A DNA stretch of 64,000 nucleotides from Njordibacter sp937773555 (GTDB lineage: Bacteria > Pseudomonadota > Gammaproteobacteria > Pseudomonadales > Balneatricaceae): NCBI RefSeq assembly GCF_047730085.1, contig NZ_CP159830.1:2170001-2234000 (forward strand), in the 5' to 3' direction. Made by a program: the position numbers and the translations under genes. Of this stretch, positions 50,826 through 60,934 are shown in pieces. The notes beneath the pieces were generated by a model. The model had not been told where the DNA came from, made no database searches, and saw only the letters and a program-made list of their open reading frames with translations. The first letter of the stretch is position 1, and every line of letters starts with the position of its first letter.

Positions 50826-53449
50826 CGAATATCCTCCATCAAAGGGCGCTTACCGGCTTTTATAATGGGTATAGCGATGATTAACAGCACAATGCTTAAA
50901 CTAACTGCATAAATTTGAAGAATTTTTATGGCGTTGATTTGAAGTGGATAAGTCCATTGAAATGCCTGTAGATTAATTTCATAAATAAGCACCCAGCTCA
51001 ATAAAATACCAAAGGGTGTGGCAAAAATAAGAGCGATGAAGCATAGTAAAAAATACTGAAAGAGAGCAAGTAGCTGGGTTTTAATTGCCGACACACCAAA
51101 ACTACGTAATAGCATGTTTTGTGGTCGAGCATCATTCATTAATACCACTATTGCACAGGCGAGAGATAACGCAGCCACTAGCAGCGTCACTATATTTAAC
51201 CCATCAGTAATAATAAAAGTACGATCAAAAGTTTGTTTAGATATAGCTAATAGTTGTGCGGTATCCAATAACGATTTCTCCGAGTCTATGCCTTGTATGT
51301 CTAATGCGACTTTAAACCGTTCGAGTCCCGCTACATCTGTATTGATGGCATAAATTGTACTTTTGGAGATTGCAGCATCAAATTGAGATAGTGGTAGCAG
51401 TATTTGCCGATGAGGATTACCAAAATCATAAATAATACCCTTAATAACATAGGCCGTTAAGCGTTGCGTCGATGGATGCGGAACATTGATCATGTCATTA
51501 ATGTCAAGTTTATACTCGAACGCAAATTGCTGATTAACGAAGACTCCATTCGTCTGTTGAAACGCTTGCCAGGCGGCAGCTTTATTGTCTACTTTATCAA
51601 ATACCATCGCGTCTTTAAACTGTTTGGTGGATGGGTAGCTATGTTGCTGCAGTAAGGTACCCTCGTAGGTCGTATTATTTTCAAAGCGCTGAAACACCTC
51701 TACTTTAGCCTCGTGCCCGATTGCCGCTATATCTACATTGCCTTCGTAATACAGATAATAATCTGTCGCTAGCCGCGATTCTAGCCACGACACGGTTGCG
51801 CCTCTGAAGCTGTCTACCATTAAGTTCATGCCTATATTGCTGGTGGCAGCAATAAAAAATGCACAGCAGGCAACCTTAGTTTTACCTGATAAAGCGCTAC
51901 TTTGTTTGGTGCTAATACGTAGCATAATAAAGCGAGGCGGAATCAGCCGATAGACTGCATCAATCACCCGCGGATAATTAGCTAGTAATAAACTACAGCC
52001 CGATAATATGAGTGTTGCGGTAGCGACGAGTAATAACCATAGTGCTGTTGCAGCATACAATATAGCGCACGCTAGCAGCGCAAACAGAATACATATCACC
52101 CAAAAGTTGCGTTGCCATTTTGCTTGATTAGCCGCCAAGTTATCGTGCGCCTGCGTTGAATGTAAAGCTTGGTTGCTTGAGCTAAAGGGCGCCACGGTCG
52201 CAGCAATACTGCCGCACACGCTGATGCCAAATACCTGTAAAAACAGGCTTAAGAGCGAGGTGTTGCCAAACCCAATTTCTACGCCATATAAACCCTCGAG
52301 CGTGGCCTGCACCGTTGGTGCAACGATATTAGATAAATGAATACTTAAATAAATACCTGCGCAGACGGACACAAAAGTAATTAACACAATTTCTATAATT
52401 TGGCTGACAAAAATAACGTAGCGGGGGAAGCCTAGTTGACGACAAATCTTAAACCAAGGCATGCGTGCGTTGATGAGTAAATTGACAGCGTTGATGACAA
52501 TGAATAAGCACACGACAAACATCAATAAAGCCATGGCCAATAAGTTCATGTGAAAACTATTGGTGAGTTCGCCTTGAGGTGCACCATCACTCAACGAAAC
52601 TAGCTGCAAATGTGTAGGTAAAACGGCGCTAAGATCCTTGACGAGTCCATCGAGTTCTGGACCCACCTTTGCGCTGACCAACAGTAAACTCGTTAAATTC
52701 CTACCAGGAAACAAGCGATAGAATTCGCCAATGTCGGTCACCATGTCATTGCCTAAACTGGGGTCTTTAAGTGCAACGAGTTTGGGTAAAGCGATTGTTT
52801 TTATTGACGCTGGCGTCTCCACATCGGCATTGTTATTACTGCCGTTAGCAGCATCATTGCCGTCATTAAAAGGAATTGAAAAATTATTTAATGTCTTGTC
52901 AAAAATGGATACATCACTATTGGCGATCAGTTGCGCTAGCAGGGAGGGGTGGACAATACCGGCAGGCATAGAAAAAGGAATAGCAGTGAGTATTGCGGTT
53001 TGATCACTTTGGCGTGATGAAAGACCTGCGCTCTTGACGCCACTGCTTATTAAAGGCATTAGCGCGATGGTATCGATGCCCGTAATGTCTATTCGACGCA
53101 TAGAGACTTTTTGTTGCTCTAGCTGTGTCTGCGTCTGTTGCTCGGCATAGATATGAGTTGACGTTTGTGCGACAGCGATAAGTTGGCTAAAGCCGAGCCT
53201 GCGCAAATATGCGTAATCGCTTTTGGCAAGTATGGCTTGGGCATTTTTAGGGATAACTTGATATTTAACATTACTGATCAAAAAAGTACTGTTACTGGCG
53301 TAGCTTTGTTTGGCGCTAGCATTAACGATTAATACGGTAGATAAGCCACAAGCAGCAATTAAAAGCGATGCGATAAGCATCAGCACACTAAATTTTGTGG
53401 ATTTGTAGCTACTCAACAGTAGTTTAAAAAAAAGTGTGATTTTTATCAA
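50813..53449 (-). CDS. FtsX-family ABC permease (AttG/MacB-type)
   Basis: This large inner-membrane protein of 878 residues has an N-terminal transmembrane helix, a periplasmic domain of about 240 residues, and two sets of transmembrane helices (about 300-490 and 745-865) with a second periplasmic domain between. This is the duplicated FtsX/MacB-like layout of lipoprotein or lipid-handling exporters. It lies between the ATPase and the AttH-like protein genes with tiny gaps or overlap, so the three form one transport operon. The transported substrate is unknown. Confidence 0.85.
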   Translation of the reverse strand: MIKITLFFKLLLSSYKSTKFSVLMLIASLLIAACGLSTVLIVNASAKQSYASNSTFLISNVKYQVIPKNAQAILAKSDYAYLRRLGFSQLIAVAQTSTHIYAEQQTQTQLEQQKVSMRRIDITGIDTIALMPLISSGVKSAGLSSRQSDQTAILTAIPFSMPAGIVHPSLLAQLIANSDVSIFDKTLNNFSIPFNDGNDAANGSNNNADVETPASIKTIALPKLVALKDPSLGNDMVTDIGEFYRLFPGRNLTSLLLVSAKVGPELDGLVKDLSAVLPTHLQLVSLSDGAPQGELTNSFHMNLLAMALLMFVVCLFIVINAVNLLINARMPWFKICRQLGFPRYVIFVSQIIEIVLITFVSVCAGIYLSIHLSNIVAPTVQATLEGLYGVEIGFGNTSLLSLFLQVFGISVCGSIAATVAPFSSSNQALHSTQAHDNLAANQAKWQRNFWVICILFALLACAILYAATALWLLLVATATLILSGCSLLLANYPRVIDAVYRLIPPRFIMLRISTKQSSALSGKTKVACCAFFIAATSNIGMNLMVDSFRGATVSWLESRLATDYYLYYEGNVDIAAIGHEAKVEVFQRFENNTTYEGTLLQQHSYPSTKQFKDAMVFDKVDNKAAAWQAFQQTNGVFVNQQFAFEYKLDINDMINVPHPSTQRLTAYVIKGIIYDFGNPHRQILLPLSQFDAAISKSTIYAINTDVAGLERFKVALDIQGIDSEKSLLDTAQLLAISKQTFDRTFIITDGLNIVTLLVAALSLACAIVVLMNDARPQNMLLRSFGVSAIKTQLLALFQYFLLCFIALIFATPFGILLSWVLIYEINLQAFQWTYPLQINAIKILQIYAVSLSIVLLIIAIPIIKAGKRPLMEDIRWLN

Positions 53450-53456
53450 AATGGGT

Positions 53457-54167
53457 TTAACTCGCCTCGCTCACTAAACGACCCTCACTCAAAAAGACTT
53501 GTTGATCGGTGAGTTTGGCGACTCTTTCGCTATGGGTAACTAATACCAGTGTTGTTTTAAGTTGTGCGCAGGTATCTATCAATAGGCGGCTAACAAGGTC
53601 TGAGTTTTTGTTATCTAGGTTACCGGTAGGTTCGTCAGCTAACAGCAATTTAGGCTTATGCGCTAACGCTCTGGCAATCGCAACTCGCTGCTGTTCGCCT
53701 CCCGAGAGCTGATTGGGTAGTTTGTTGATATGCTTTGAGACGCCCAGAGCCTGGATTATAGTGTCGATGTAGCCTACATCGACTGGGCGGCCATTAATAG
53801 CATTGAGTCTGGCTGGCAAATAAATGTTGTCGAGCACCGATACCACGTCTATCAAATTATATCGTTGAAACACTATGCCAATTGTCGACATCCTGTAATT
53901 ATCGGCTTGTGACTCCGACAATGCAGTTATATCGTTAGTTATATTGTTGATTGTGTCTGACCTTAGTACGCCGCCCAGCAGTATTTGACCCTCATCTGGT
54001 TTATCTAGGGCAGCCAGCAGATGCAACAGAGTCGATTTTCCCGATCCAGATGCCCCTCGAATACTGACACTTTTACCCGCTTCAATCACAAACGAGAGTC
54101 GATCTAATATTTTTTGTTGTGCCGTACCGTCTTCAAATGATTTTGAGATATTGACTATTTTTAACAT
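53457..54167 (-). CDS. LolD/MacB-type ABC transporter ATPase
   Basis: This 236-residue ATPase belongs to the LolD/FtsE/MacB group. It has Walker A GASGSGKSTLLHLLAALDKP, FQRYNLIDVVSVLDNI, the signature LSGGEQQRVAIARAL, Walker B LLLADEPTGNLD and the H-loop VLVTHSERV. It is the first gene of the ATPase-permease-AttH operon, ending 7 bp before the permease start. Its partners are FtsX-type permeases, so it probably drives mechanotransmission or export rather than import. Confidence 0.93.
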   Translation of the reverse strand: MLKIVNISKSFEDGTAQQKILDRLSFVIEAGKSVSIRGASGSGKSTLLHLLAALDKPDEGQILLGGVLRSDTINNITNDITALSESQADNYRMSTIGIVFQRYNLIDVVSVLDNIYLPARLNAINGRPVDVGYIDTIIQALGVSKHINKLPNQLSGGEQQRVAIARALAHKPKLLLADEPTGNLDNKNSDLVSRLLIDTCAQLKTTLVLVTHSERVAKLTDQQVFLSEGRLVSEAS

Positions 54168-55178
54168 GTTTTATTAATGCTTTTTAGTGAATAGTTAGGC
54201 TAGGAGCAACCACAAATAAATCCAAGTCTTTACTCAAAAAGCTAGCCATAAAAAACGACTAGCTGTACTTTATCTATTACCAAACAGTATACGTTGCTAA
54301 GTGAATAATTGGGTAAATGCTTATCAAATAGATACTAATAATAACATTATGCAGTAATGAAAAAGCAAGGCTTATACTCGGATCTTTTGTGTGAGGCAGC
54401 GGATGCAGATCACCAGCCAAGTTGCCTTTCAAGGTTAAACTGACCGTCGTCGTCCTTATAATAATATTGGCCATTAACGGCGTTACTCAGCAATTATTGA
54501 TAATTTATCTGGAAGCACCACCATAAAATATGTTGAAAGAGGTGATAGATACTCTGAGCAGAGAATAGCTAGCGGTTTTGCGTCAACTAAAGCTGATGAA
54601 TGGTCGGGAATTCAATTAATTGCTTCAGGTGACAATATAAAGTATCTCGTTGATGGCAAAGTTGTTGCTGGTGCTAAAGATAATAGAATAAAAAAAGGAT
54701 CAGGATTCATTTCAGTTATTGCTAATTCAGAAATTTGTGTAGACGACATTGTTGTCAATAAGATTTAAAAAGATTGGCCGGACATGTGAGCTTAAGCAAC
54801 TGCATCTTTTGAAACCAGTGAGCTAATGGATGCCACTAACTTTATTAGCCAGCTTCAGCCTCACCCGACTACCAGAGTAGTTATTAGTACCCAAACTGCC
54901 TTAGCCCTTCCCTACTTCACACCCGCTCTAACATTGATTAAACACCTTAGAGCCATGCTCTAAGCTACGTTCACCCATCCAGCACTGCAATGCTACCAAT
55001 GCTCATTATCTCGGCTTAGAAAATGCTGTAATGCTTAAATCAGAAGTCTTCTTCTACCAATTACGGCCAAGGCTAATCGTATTTATGTTAAGTATCACAG
55101 CTAAATTACTATATACGTGGAGTAACAAACGATTAGCTGTCTTTTATTCAGTAACCAGGCTGCTTGACCAATGAACTA
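54168..55178. other. Intergenic region with gene remnants
   Basis: About 1 kb between divergent upstream parts of two minus-strand genes. The recognisable content is the remnant at 54434-54768. The rest (54769-55178) shows short repeats of CTAC-type sequence without coding evidence. Confidence 0.3.
54434..54768 (+). pseudogene. Decayed secreted concanavalin/laminin-G-like domain gene
   Basis: A frame ending at 54768 reads YVERGDRYSEQRIASGF, then WSGIQLIASGDNIKYLVDGK, VVAGAKDNRIKKGSGFISVI and ANSEICVDDIVVNKI. The pattern WxxxxLxASGDxIKYLVDGK and SGFIxVxxNxEICVDDIxV is that of the second half of a jelly-roll sugar- or protein-binding domain (3-keto-disaccharide-hydrolase/laminin-G-like). There is no start codon in this frame; a stop at 54475 precedes it. 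In a neighbouring frame just upstream, KVKLTVVVLIIILAING resembles a signal peptide core. A frameshift between them and loss of the middle would explain this. Confidence 0.55.
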
Positions 55179-57374
55179 TTACTGCTTAGTTAGCCTGACT
55201 AAAATTGGATCGCCCTCTTGCCATATACCAAGGCCCAATTTTTGGTGAATATTGCCAAAGATGGTTGTTGGGAAGGATCTACCCTCTAAATAAAACAAAC
55301 CCAACGGTCCTTTTAGGGTAAAGTTGCCATCATCACTCATTGTGAATTCTAATTTTTTGCGTAAGTCTGGGGTGGGGAACTTCGCGCGATCAACTTTATA
55401 AAAGATCATGCCATCTCCATTAATTGTAACGTAATCTGTTGCGCCTTTATCATACCCACCACTTGGGCCTATATTGATAATAAACCAGTCTAACCGGTAG
55501 CTTCCATATAGTTCACTCTTAGAGGTTTTTTCATCGAAATTAGTTACATTGTTCAAAAAATCTTCAAGAGATACTTCCATCTTCATCGTATTAACCATTA
55601 ACTTGGCAATACGTTTTTTTGAACCACCACTAATGTTTAAAAAATCACTTGGTGTATATACGGCGGTACTAGAGTCTGGGTTGGCTTTTTGCAAATGCAG
55701 GCGCACCTTGGAAGTACCCATATGCCCATCTTCCCTTTCAATTGACACCAAGTCTGTCAAACCGTCTCCATTGAAATCGCCAGGCACCATATCGTCATGT
55801 CGTTCAATAATGCCAGTCATGGCAGCTATAGTAGGTGGTAGGTATATGTTGTTACCGTTATTAATAAACAAGTAAGGAAATCTTGTCTCGCCTGATCGTT
55901 GCCAATAGGATGTGCCGTCTATTTGAAGCACTATATCGTTTAAGCCATCATTATTTACATCACCAGCTCTAAAGTTCTGAATATAATTGGTGTGATAATC
56001 CATATCACGGTGCAACGCTCTGTTAGTTTGCTGAGCAGGAAAATGGTAAGCAGTGCCATCAGCGAAGCAATCACCCATATTAATATAGGCCTTAAAACCA
56101 GATGTTTGCTGAAGCCCCGTTCCTGCAATCCAGATTCCCTGTAGAATATCTGGCCTGTTATCTCCGTTAATATCAATAATTTCTATATTTGACGGGCCCA
56201 ATTCAGTTTTAAAAACCCAACCCTTTATTTGTGATTCTTCATGTGTGTAATTTTCACTAAGCTCAGCCATATCAGAATCTGTGACCCAAGATTCACCAAA
56301 TTTTAATTGTCGGTTATCCTTAAAATTCATATCTGAGTCACCATAAATGACACGCACAGACCCAAGTTTCTTTAATGCACTATTTGAAGCACTCAAGATC
56401 GGCATCATATTGAATACCATGTCATCAATACCATCCCCGTCTAAGTCGCCTGCATCCATATCGCTAGTTAGATACCTACTAATCTCAGTAGAATAGGGAT
56501 ACTGGTTAAGGGTGTGCTTTATCCCACTATGGTTAACCAAAGGCACAGTATGTTCTTTTTCACCTTCACTAAGCGGTAATATTTCAACCCAACCATCACC
56601 GTTAATATCACCCGCGGAGCCGCCATGATTCCAGTCGTTTTTTCTCACTTCAGGAATATTCATTGCAGCAAAGCCTTTGCCTTCCATATTCATTAACAAA
56701 ATGTCTTTCTGACCGCGAGGGATGAAGCGCCCACCCAGATCATAACCTTGTGCCTCCATCCTTACACCAGGGTCCCCTGTGGTGAAACCAACAAGGTCTA
56801 ACCAGCCATCATTATTAAAGTCGGCGACGTCGCCATTTCTAATGTGCCGCCGTGACACATTGCCTTGCATATTTTTTTCTTCAATAAAGCCACCATCAGC
56901 AGTACCGTATAGAATTAACGAAGGCACCTCAGATTCGTAATAGTCAAGCCATAGATCATCGCGACCATCATTGTTAAGGTCCGCTACCACCTTCACTTCT
57001 GCACCAATCCCACCTCCTTTAAGATGACCTATAGGATCTGTGCCAAAGCCTGTATACCGGTATTCATTCAGTTGGAATGAATCGCCATTAGTAAAATACC
57101 TATTCAAAGAAAATTCAGCATTGTAATCAAGGTCAAGGGAAGGTGCAGATTTGTATGGGGCTTTACATAAACCATCGATAACACCTTGTGACTTAGCTTT
57201 TGAAACTGCAACAATGCAGCTCAATCCACGCGCATCTATGGCGCTTTTAAAGTCTTCGTTTTTTGGCTGATCGTTGGCTACTCTACAGAGCGTTTTATCG
57301 CTCCAGGCGCTTACGTCTAAGGACCAGGAGGTTTGGGCAAATACTGCTAATAATAAGAATCCATATGCGCGCAT
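55179..57374 (-). CDS. Secreted FG-GAP/VCBS repeat protein
   Basis: A signal peptide (MRAYGFLLLAVFAQTSWSLD) leads a 731-residue protein with at least seven calcium-binding DxNxDGxxD/FG-GAP repeats. Examples are DLNNDGRDDLWLD, DFNNDGWLDLVGF, DINGDGWVEILPL, DLDGDGIDDMVFN, DVNNDGLNDIVLQ and DFNGDGLTDLVSI. FG-GAP proteins form seven-bladed propellers like integrin heads and usually bind surfaces or glycans. A C-terminal 150-residue part has no repeats. It is probably secreted or surface-exposed; ligand unknown. Confidence 0.88.
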   Translation of the reverse strand: MRAYGFLLLAVFAQTSWSLDVSAWSDKTLCRVANDQPKNEDFKSAIDARGLSCIVAVSKAKSQGVIDGLCKAPYKSAPSLDLDYNAEFSLNRYFTNGDSFQLNEYRYTGFGTDPIGHLKGGGIGAEVKVVADLNNDGRDDLWLDYYESEVPSLILYGTADGGFIEEKNMQGNVSRRHIRNGDVADFNNDGWLDLVGFTTGDPGVRMEAQGYDLGGRFIPRGQKDILLMNMEGKGFAAMNIPEVRKNDWNHGGSAGDINGDGWVEILPLSEGEKEHTVPLVNHSGIKHTLNQYPYSTEISRYLTSDMDAGDLDGDGIDDMVFNMMPILSASNSALKKLGSVRVIYGDSDMNFKDNRQLKFGESWVTDSDMAELSENYTHEESQIKGWVFKTELGPSNIEIIDINGDNRPDILQGIWIAGTGLQQTSGFKAYINMGDCFADGTAYHFPAQQTNRALHRDMDYHTNYIQNFRAGDVNNDGLNDIVLQIDGTSYWQRSGETRFPYLFINNGNNIYLPPTIAAMTGIIERHDDMVPGDFNGDGLTDLVSIEREDGHMGTSKVRLHLQKANPDSSTAVYTPSDFLNISGGSKKRIAKLMVNTMKMEVSLEDFLNNVTNFDEKTSKSELYGSYRLDWFIINIGPSGGYDKGATDYVTINGDGMIFYKVDRAKFPTPDLRKKLEFTMSDDGNFTLKGPLGLFYLEGRSFPTTIFGNIHQKLGLGIWQEGDPILVRLTKQ

Positions 57375-57701
57375 TAAACTGCTCCTGTAAATTAAATACC
57401 TTTGGACACAGTGATCATATTTGACTAAAAAACTACTCTATTTATGAGCAAAGATATTGGATATGCCTGTGAATATAGATGTTGATCAAGCTAACTATTT
57501 AACTTACACAAAAAACTCTAAGAATTTTTCCTAAATTAATACCCCCCTTAATATTTAAACGCCTAAGAAACAATGCCAGCTAACCAAAATTTTTATCAAT
57601 AGCATCATACGGCAAATTATCAGGTCAGAAACTTAACTCGGATGGCTGACATTAATTGATCTTTGTTTGTATGAATTACATATATTGCAAATGTAACGCA
57701 T
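57375..57701. other. AT-rich intergenic region, probable promoter area of the RHH gene
   Basis: No reading frame is supported. A TATATT (57681-57686) shortly before the RHH frame may be a -10 element. Nothing else is recognised. Confidence 0.3.
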
Positions 57702-57905
57702 GTGTACAATATTTGCCGAACGATAGCTAAAAAAACCACAACACTGAACCTGCGAGTTGACCCCTTAGTTAAGGATGCTGTTCGCTATGCCGCTAACCAA
57801 GAACACAGGAGCGTTGCTAATATGGTAGAGATGATAATTCGACAATACTGTCGCGACGCTGGGTATCCTTTACTAGAACAAATCCCGTTGCTTGATGATG
57901 AATAA
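57702..57905 (+). CDS. Ribbon-helix-helix (Arc/CopG-type) DNA-binding protein
   Basis: Residues 9-58 read IAKKTTTLNLRVDPLVKDAV, RYAANQEHRSVANMVEMII, RQYC: an RHH fold with the beta-strand TLNLRVDP and the hydrophilic helices of Arc/CopG/ParD-type proteins. Homologues usually begin at the KKTTTLNLRV segment with an ATG; here that codon is ATA (57723), so translation may start at GTG 57702 or at the weak ATA. It overlaps the following small gene. RHH proteins commonly act as plasmid/ICE partition or antitoxin repressors. Confidence 0.7.
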   Translation: MYNICRTIAKKTTTLNLRVDPLVKDAVRYAANQEHRSVANMVEMIIRQYCRDAGYPLLEQIPLLDDE

Positions 57906-58125
57906 TAAGATGCTCAAAGGCCTCGTTGAGACTGGTGCGGTTAAAGCGTTTAGCATTATAGCTAATGGTGCAACCATACACGCTGAGATCTTAACCCATA
58001 GCGGTGACAAGAAAGTCATCACTACCCAAGCTAGAACCATTAAAACATGGGGTACCATTGACTCAGCTGCCAGGTGGCTTAAGAGACTTGGCTTAGGTAC
58101 TATGACGCTTGAAGTTGGGAAGTAG
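57895..58125 (+). CDS. Small protein partnered with the RHH gene
   Basis: 76 residues: LKGLVETGAVKAFSIIANGA, TIHAEILTHSGDKKVITTQ, ARTIKTWGTIDSAARWLKRL. The pattern IIANGAxIHxExxTxSGxKxVxT...TIKTWxTIDxAARWxxxLGxG is one I have met in small genes next to RHH genes on mobile elements; I cannot name a biochemical function. The ATG at 57895 or 57898 is the start, inside the RHH gene by about 10 bases. The ending TMTLEVGK is typical of the family. It is likely part of one operon with the RHH gene. Confidence 0.65.
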   Translation: MMNNKMLKGLVETGAVKAFSIIANGATIHAEILTHSGDKKVITTQARTIKTWGTIDSAARWLKRLGLGTMTLEVGK

Positions 58126-58245
58126 CTGCCTAATCAAAGGGAGAGTATTGCCTAGAGCCACAGGCTGCAAAACTGCGGGCACTGAGCAATGATATACCCA
58201 ACGCCCAATGCGTTGTTGAACATTCAATAGACTCTGATCAAACCC

Positions 58246-60924
58246 TTAATTGCTCGACACAGTTCTGCTATTAGCCAGTAGGGAGTTTAATTCAGGGATG
58301 CAGGAACCACAGTTGGTGCCACATTTGAGTTGTTGTCCTAATGCAGCGGCAGAGTTGACACCGTTATCAATGGCCGCTTGAATATCTTGTTCGCTCACTT
58401 TAAAGCATGAGCAAATTAATTTTCCAGTAGCAGCAGAGGTGCCTGACAACAGCGGCCAGTATGTTTCAGCGACAGGCTCTGACATTAGAGCGCACATCCA
58501 TAGATTATCCGGCAACATTTTTCTGTCTTGATGGCTAAAGACTGCAAACTCAATACGCTGGCTGCTATAGCAAATAAGGCGCTGGTCACCATTTTGACGA
58601 TCAAAAAATTGTTCATAAGCCTGCGCAGGCCCTTGTTCGGTAATTCGTTTGGCAGTGATAAAGTCTGGCCAGTTAAAGTTGGACTTAATAGAGATATGGT
58701 AGATAAATCCCCGCCCTTGGTCTAGGGGCGCAGCGCTCCAATGTATAAATTTTGTACAGTCTAGCTTGTTATGACTGACTAAAGTGGCCCATACAGGTGT
58801 GTCTACTTTCACCATGGCCGCACGGCTGTATTTAAACTCCGGCTGACCAGAGATTTCGTCAGTTATAGGCGCCACCAAGGAGTCAACTCTGGCATTGCTA
58901 GCGTATTGGTCATTCCAATGTATTGGCACAAAAATTTGATCTTCTCCCATGCCTGTATCCACAGCAGCGACGACTGTAATACTGCCCCTTTGGGTAAATA
59001 CTTGGACAAGGTCACCATCGATCAATCCAGTATTAGTGGCTGTATCTGGGTGCATTGAGACAAAGGGTTGGCTTATATGACTTAGTAATGTGCTACTTCG
59101 ACCGGTACGGCTCATAGTGTGCCATTGGTCGCGAATACGCCCGGTGTTTAACGTCAAGGGGAAGTCATTATTAGGGGTGTGGAGTTGAGGCAGCTGTGGG
59201 CTAATAACAACGAAATTAGCTTTTTTGCTTGGCGTAAAAAATAACCTGTCTTCAAATAGTCTTTCAGTACCCTTGGGCTTCAGTGGGGTCACTGGCCACT
59301 GAATAGGTTCTAGTTGGTTGTATTGTTGCTCTGATAAATGGCTTAGAGTGGATATATTAAATAGTCTGTTACCAGTATTTTTAAACGCACTAAGTTGGGC
59401 ATGTTCAATAAAAATATCTCTGGGTGAATGGTAGTCAAAGGCGTCATTAAACCCCATAGCTTGCCCAACCTGAGATATGATCCACCAATCTGACTTGGCT
59501 TGACCCACTGGATGAATCAATGCCCGTTGACGGGAAATGCGGCGTTCAGAATTAGTCACGGTACCAGACTTTTCACCCCAACCAGTGGCGGGTAACAGTA
59601 TATTGGCTGTGGCTGTGGTATCGGTGTCAGCCATACAGTCTGACACAATGACTGTATCGCAACTTTGTAAAGCGGCCCTCACCCGATCTGCATTGGGCAT
59701 GCTAACCACCGGATTGGTACCCATAATCCAGATGGCTTTAATACGGCCATCGGCAACAGCTTCAAATAGATCTACGGCATTTAAGCCGGGCGTTTGACTG
59801 AGATTTTTGGTATTCCAAAACTCGCTAACAGTGGCAGTGTTTTCTACGCTGTAATCCATGTGGGCGGCTAACATATTGGCTAAACCTCCCACTTCACGAC
59901 CGCCCATAGCGTTGGGTTGGCCAGTAATTGAGAACGCACCCATTCCTGCTTTGCCGATACGACCTGTGGCCAAGTGACAGTTAATTATGGCATTACATTT
60001 GTCGGTACCTGTCGCAGATTGGTTAATGCCCATTGAATAAAAACTTATGGTTTTCTCAGTCTCGGCAAACCACTGGTAAAAGGTGTGTAATTTCAAAGCA
60101 CTAACGGCAATCGTTTGTGTAAGCTCAACGTCAGTTAACGCCCTAGCTTCAGCCATGGCTGTGTCAAAGCCCTGGGTGTGTTGTGCAATAAAACCTGCAT
60201 TTAGATGATCATTTTGTTCCAGGTAGGCTAGTAGGCCATTAAACACAAAGGCGTCTGAGCCTGGCGCAATGGCTAGATGTAGGTCAGCCAGGTCACAAGT
60301 AGCGGTGCGACGTGGATCGATAACCACCACTCGCATAGAGGGATTATTGGCTTTGGCGGAGGCAATTCTGCGGTATAGAACTGGGTGGGTCCAAGCTGCA
60401 TTGGATCCAACAAGTACTAGCAGGTTGCACTCCTCAAGATCTTCATAATTGCAGGCCACGGCATCGGCACCAAAAGCTCGTTTGTGGCTAGCTACTGCTG
60501 AGGACATGCACAGTCTTGAATTAGTGTCGACATGGTTTGTACCAATAAATCCTTTGGCCAGTTTATTGGCCACATAGTAGTCTTCGGTTAGAAGCTGTCC
60601 AGAGAGGTAAAATCCAATAGACCCAGGGCCATGTTGGTCGCGAATCTTGCCTAGTTTTTCTGCCACTGTATTAATGGCCGTGGGCCAGTCTACATTGACA
60701 CCCTCAATGCTGGGATGCAGTAGTCGCCCGTGCTCGCCCATAGTGTCATGCAGTGCAGTGCCTTTAATGCAAAGTTTGCCAAAATTTGCCGGATGTAATG
60801 GATCTCCAACTACGCTTTTCAGACGATTGTTTTCAACAGTGGCACTGACTCCACAGCCTACCCCACAATATGGGCAGGTGGTTTTTATAACCTTGCCAGA
60901 GGTGGCAATTAACTTTTGGTTCAT
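58246..60924 (-). CDS. nasA: Assimilatory nitrate reductase catalytic subunit (NasA)
   Basis: NasA reduces nitrate to nitrite in the cytoplasm using a molybdopterin-guanine-dinucleotide cofactor. An N-terminal [4Fe-4S] motif (CPYCGVGCGVSATVENNRLK), the molybdopterin domains (residues about 60-790), and a C-terminal BFD-like [2Fe-2S] motif (CSCFKVSEQDIQAAI and CGTNCGSCIPEL) are visible. The 892-residue length with the C-terminal iron-sulfur module is the NasA form. It forms an operon with nirD and nirB upstream (minus strand). The translation start is the ATG at 60924. Confidence 0.96.
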   Translation of the reverse strand: MNQKLIATSGKVIKTTCPYCGVGCGVSATVENNRLKSVVGDPLHPANFGKLCIKGTALHDTMGEHGRLLHPSIEGVNVDWPTAINTVAEKLGKIRDQHGPGSIGFYLSGQLLTEDYYVANKLAKGFIGTNHVDTNSRLCMSSAVASHKRAFGADAVACNYEDLEECNLLVLVGSNAAWTHPVLYRRIASAKANNPSMRVVVIDPRRTATCDLADLHLAIAPGSDAFVFNGLLAYLEQNDHLNAGFIAQHTQGFDTAMAEARALTDVELTQTIAVSALKLHTFYQWFAETEKTISFYSMGINQSATGTDKCNAIINCHLATGRIGKAGMGAFSITGQPNAMGGREVGGLANMLAAHMDYSVENTATVSEFWNTKNLSQTPGLNAVDLFEAVADGRIKAIWIMGTNPVVSMPNADRVRAALQSCDTVIVSDCMADTDTTATANILLPATGWGEKSGTVTNSERRISRQRALIHPVGQAKSDWWIISQVGQAMGFNDAFDYHSPRDIFIEHAQLSAFKNTGNRLFNISTLSHLSEQQYNQLEPIQWPVTPLKPKGTERLFEDRLFFTPSKKANFVVISPQLPQLHTPNNDFPLTLNTGRIRDQWHTMSRTGRSSTLLSHISQPFVSMHPDTATNTGLIDGDLVQVFTQRGSITVVAAVDTGMGEDQIFVPIHWNDQYASNARVDSLVAPITDEISGQPEFKYSRAAMVKVDTPVWATLVSHNKLDCTKFIHWSAAPLDQGRGFIYHISIKSNFNWPDFITAKRITEQGPAQAYEQFFDRQNGDQRLICYSSQRIEFAVFSHQDRKMLPDNLWMCALMSEPVAETYWPLLSGTSAATGKLICSCFKVSEQDIQAAIDNGVNSAAALGQQLKCGTNCGSCIPELNSLLANSRTVSSN

Positions 60925-60934
60925 GTCTAAAAAC

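Noticed and set aside
54277..54474. Minus-strand frame of 65 residues
   Set aside because: No family pattern; it lies antisense to the signal-peptide-like stretch of the decayed gene.
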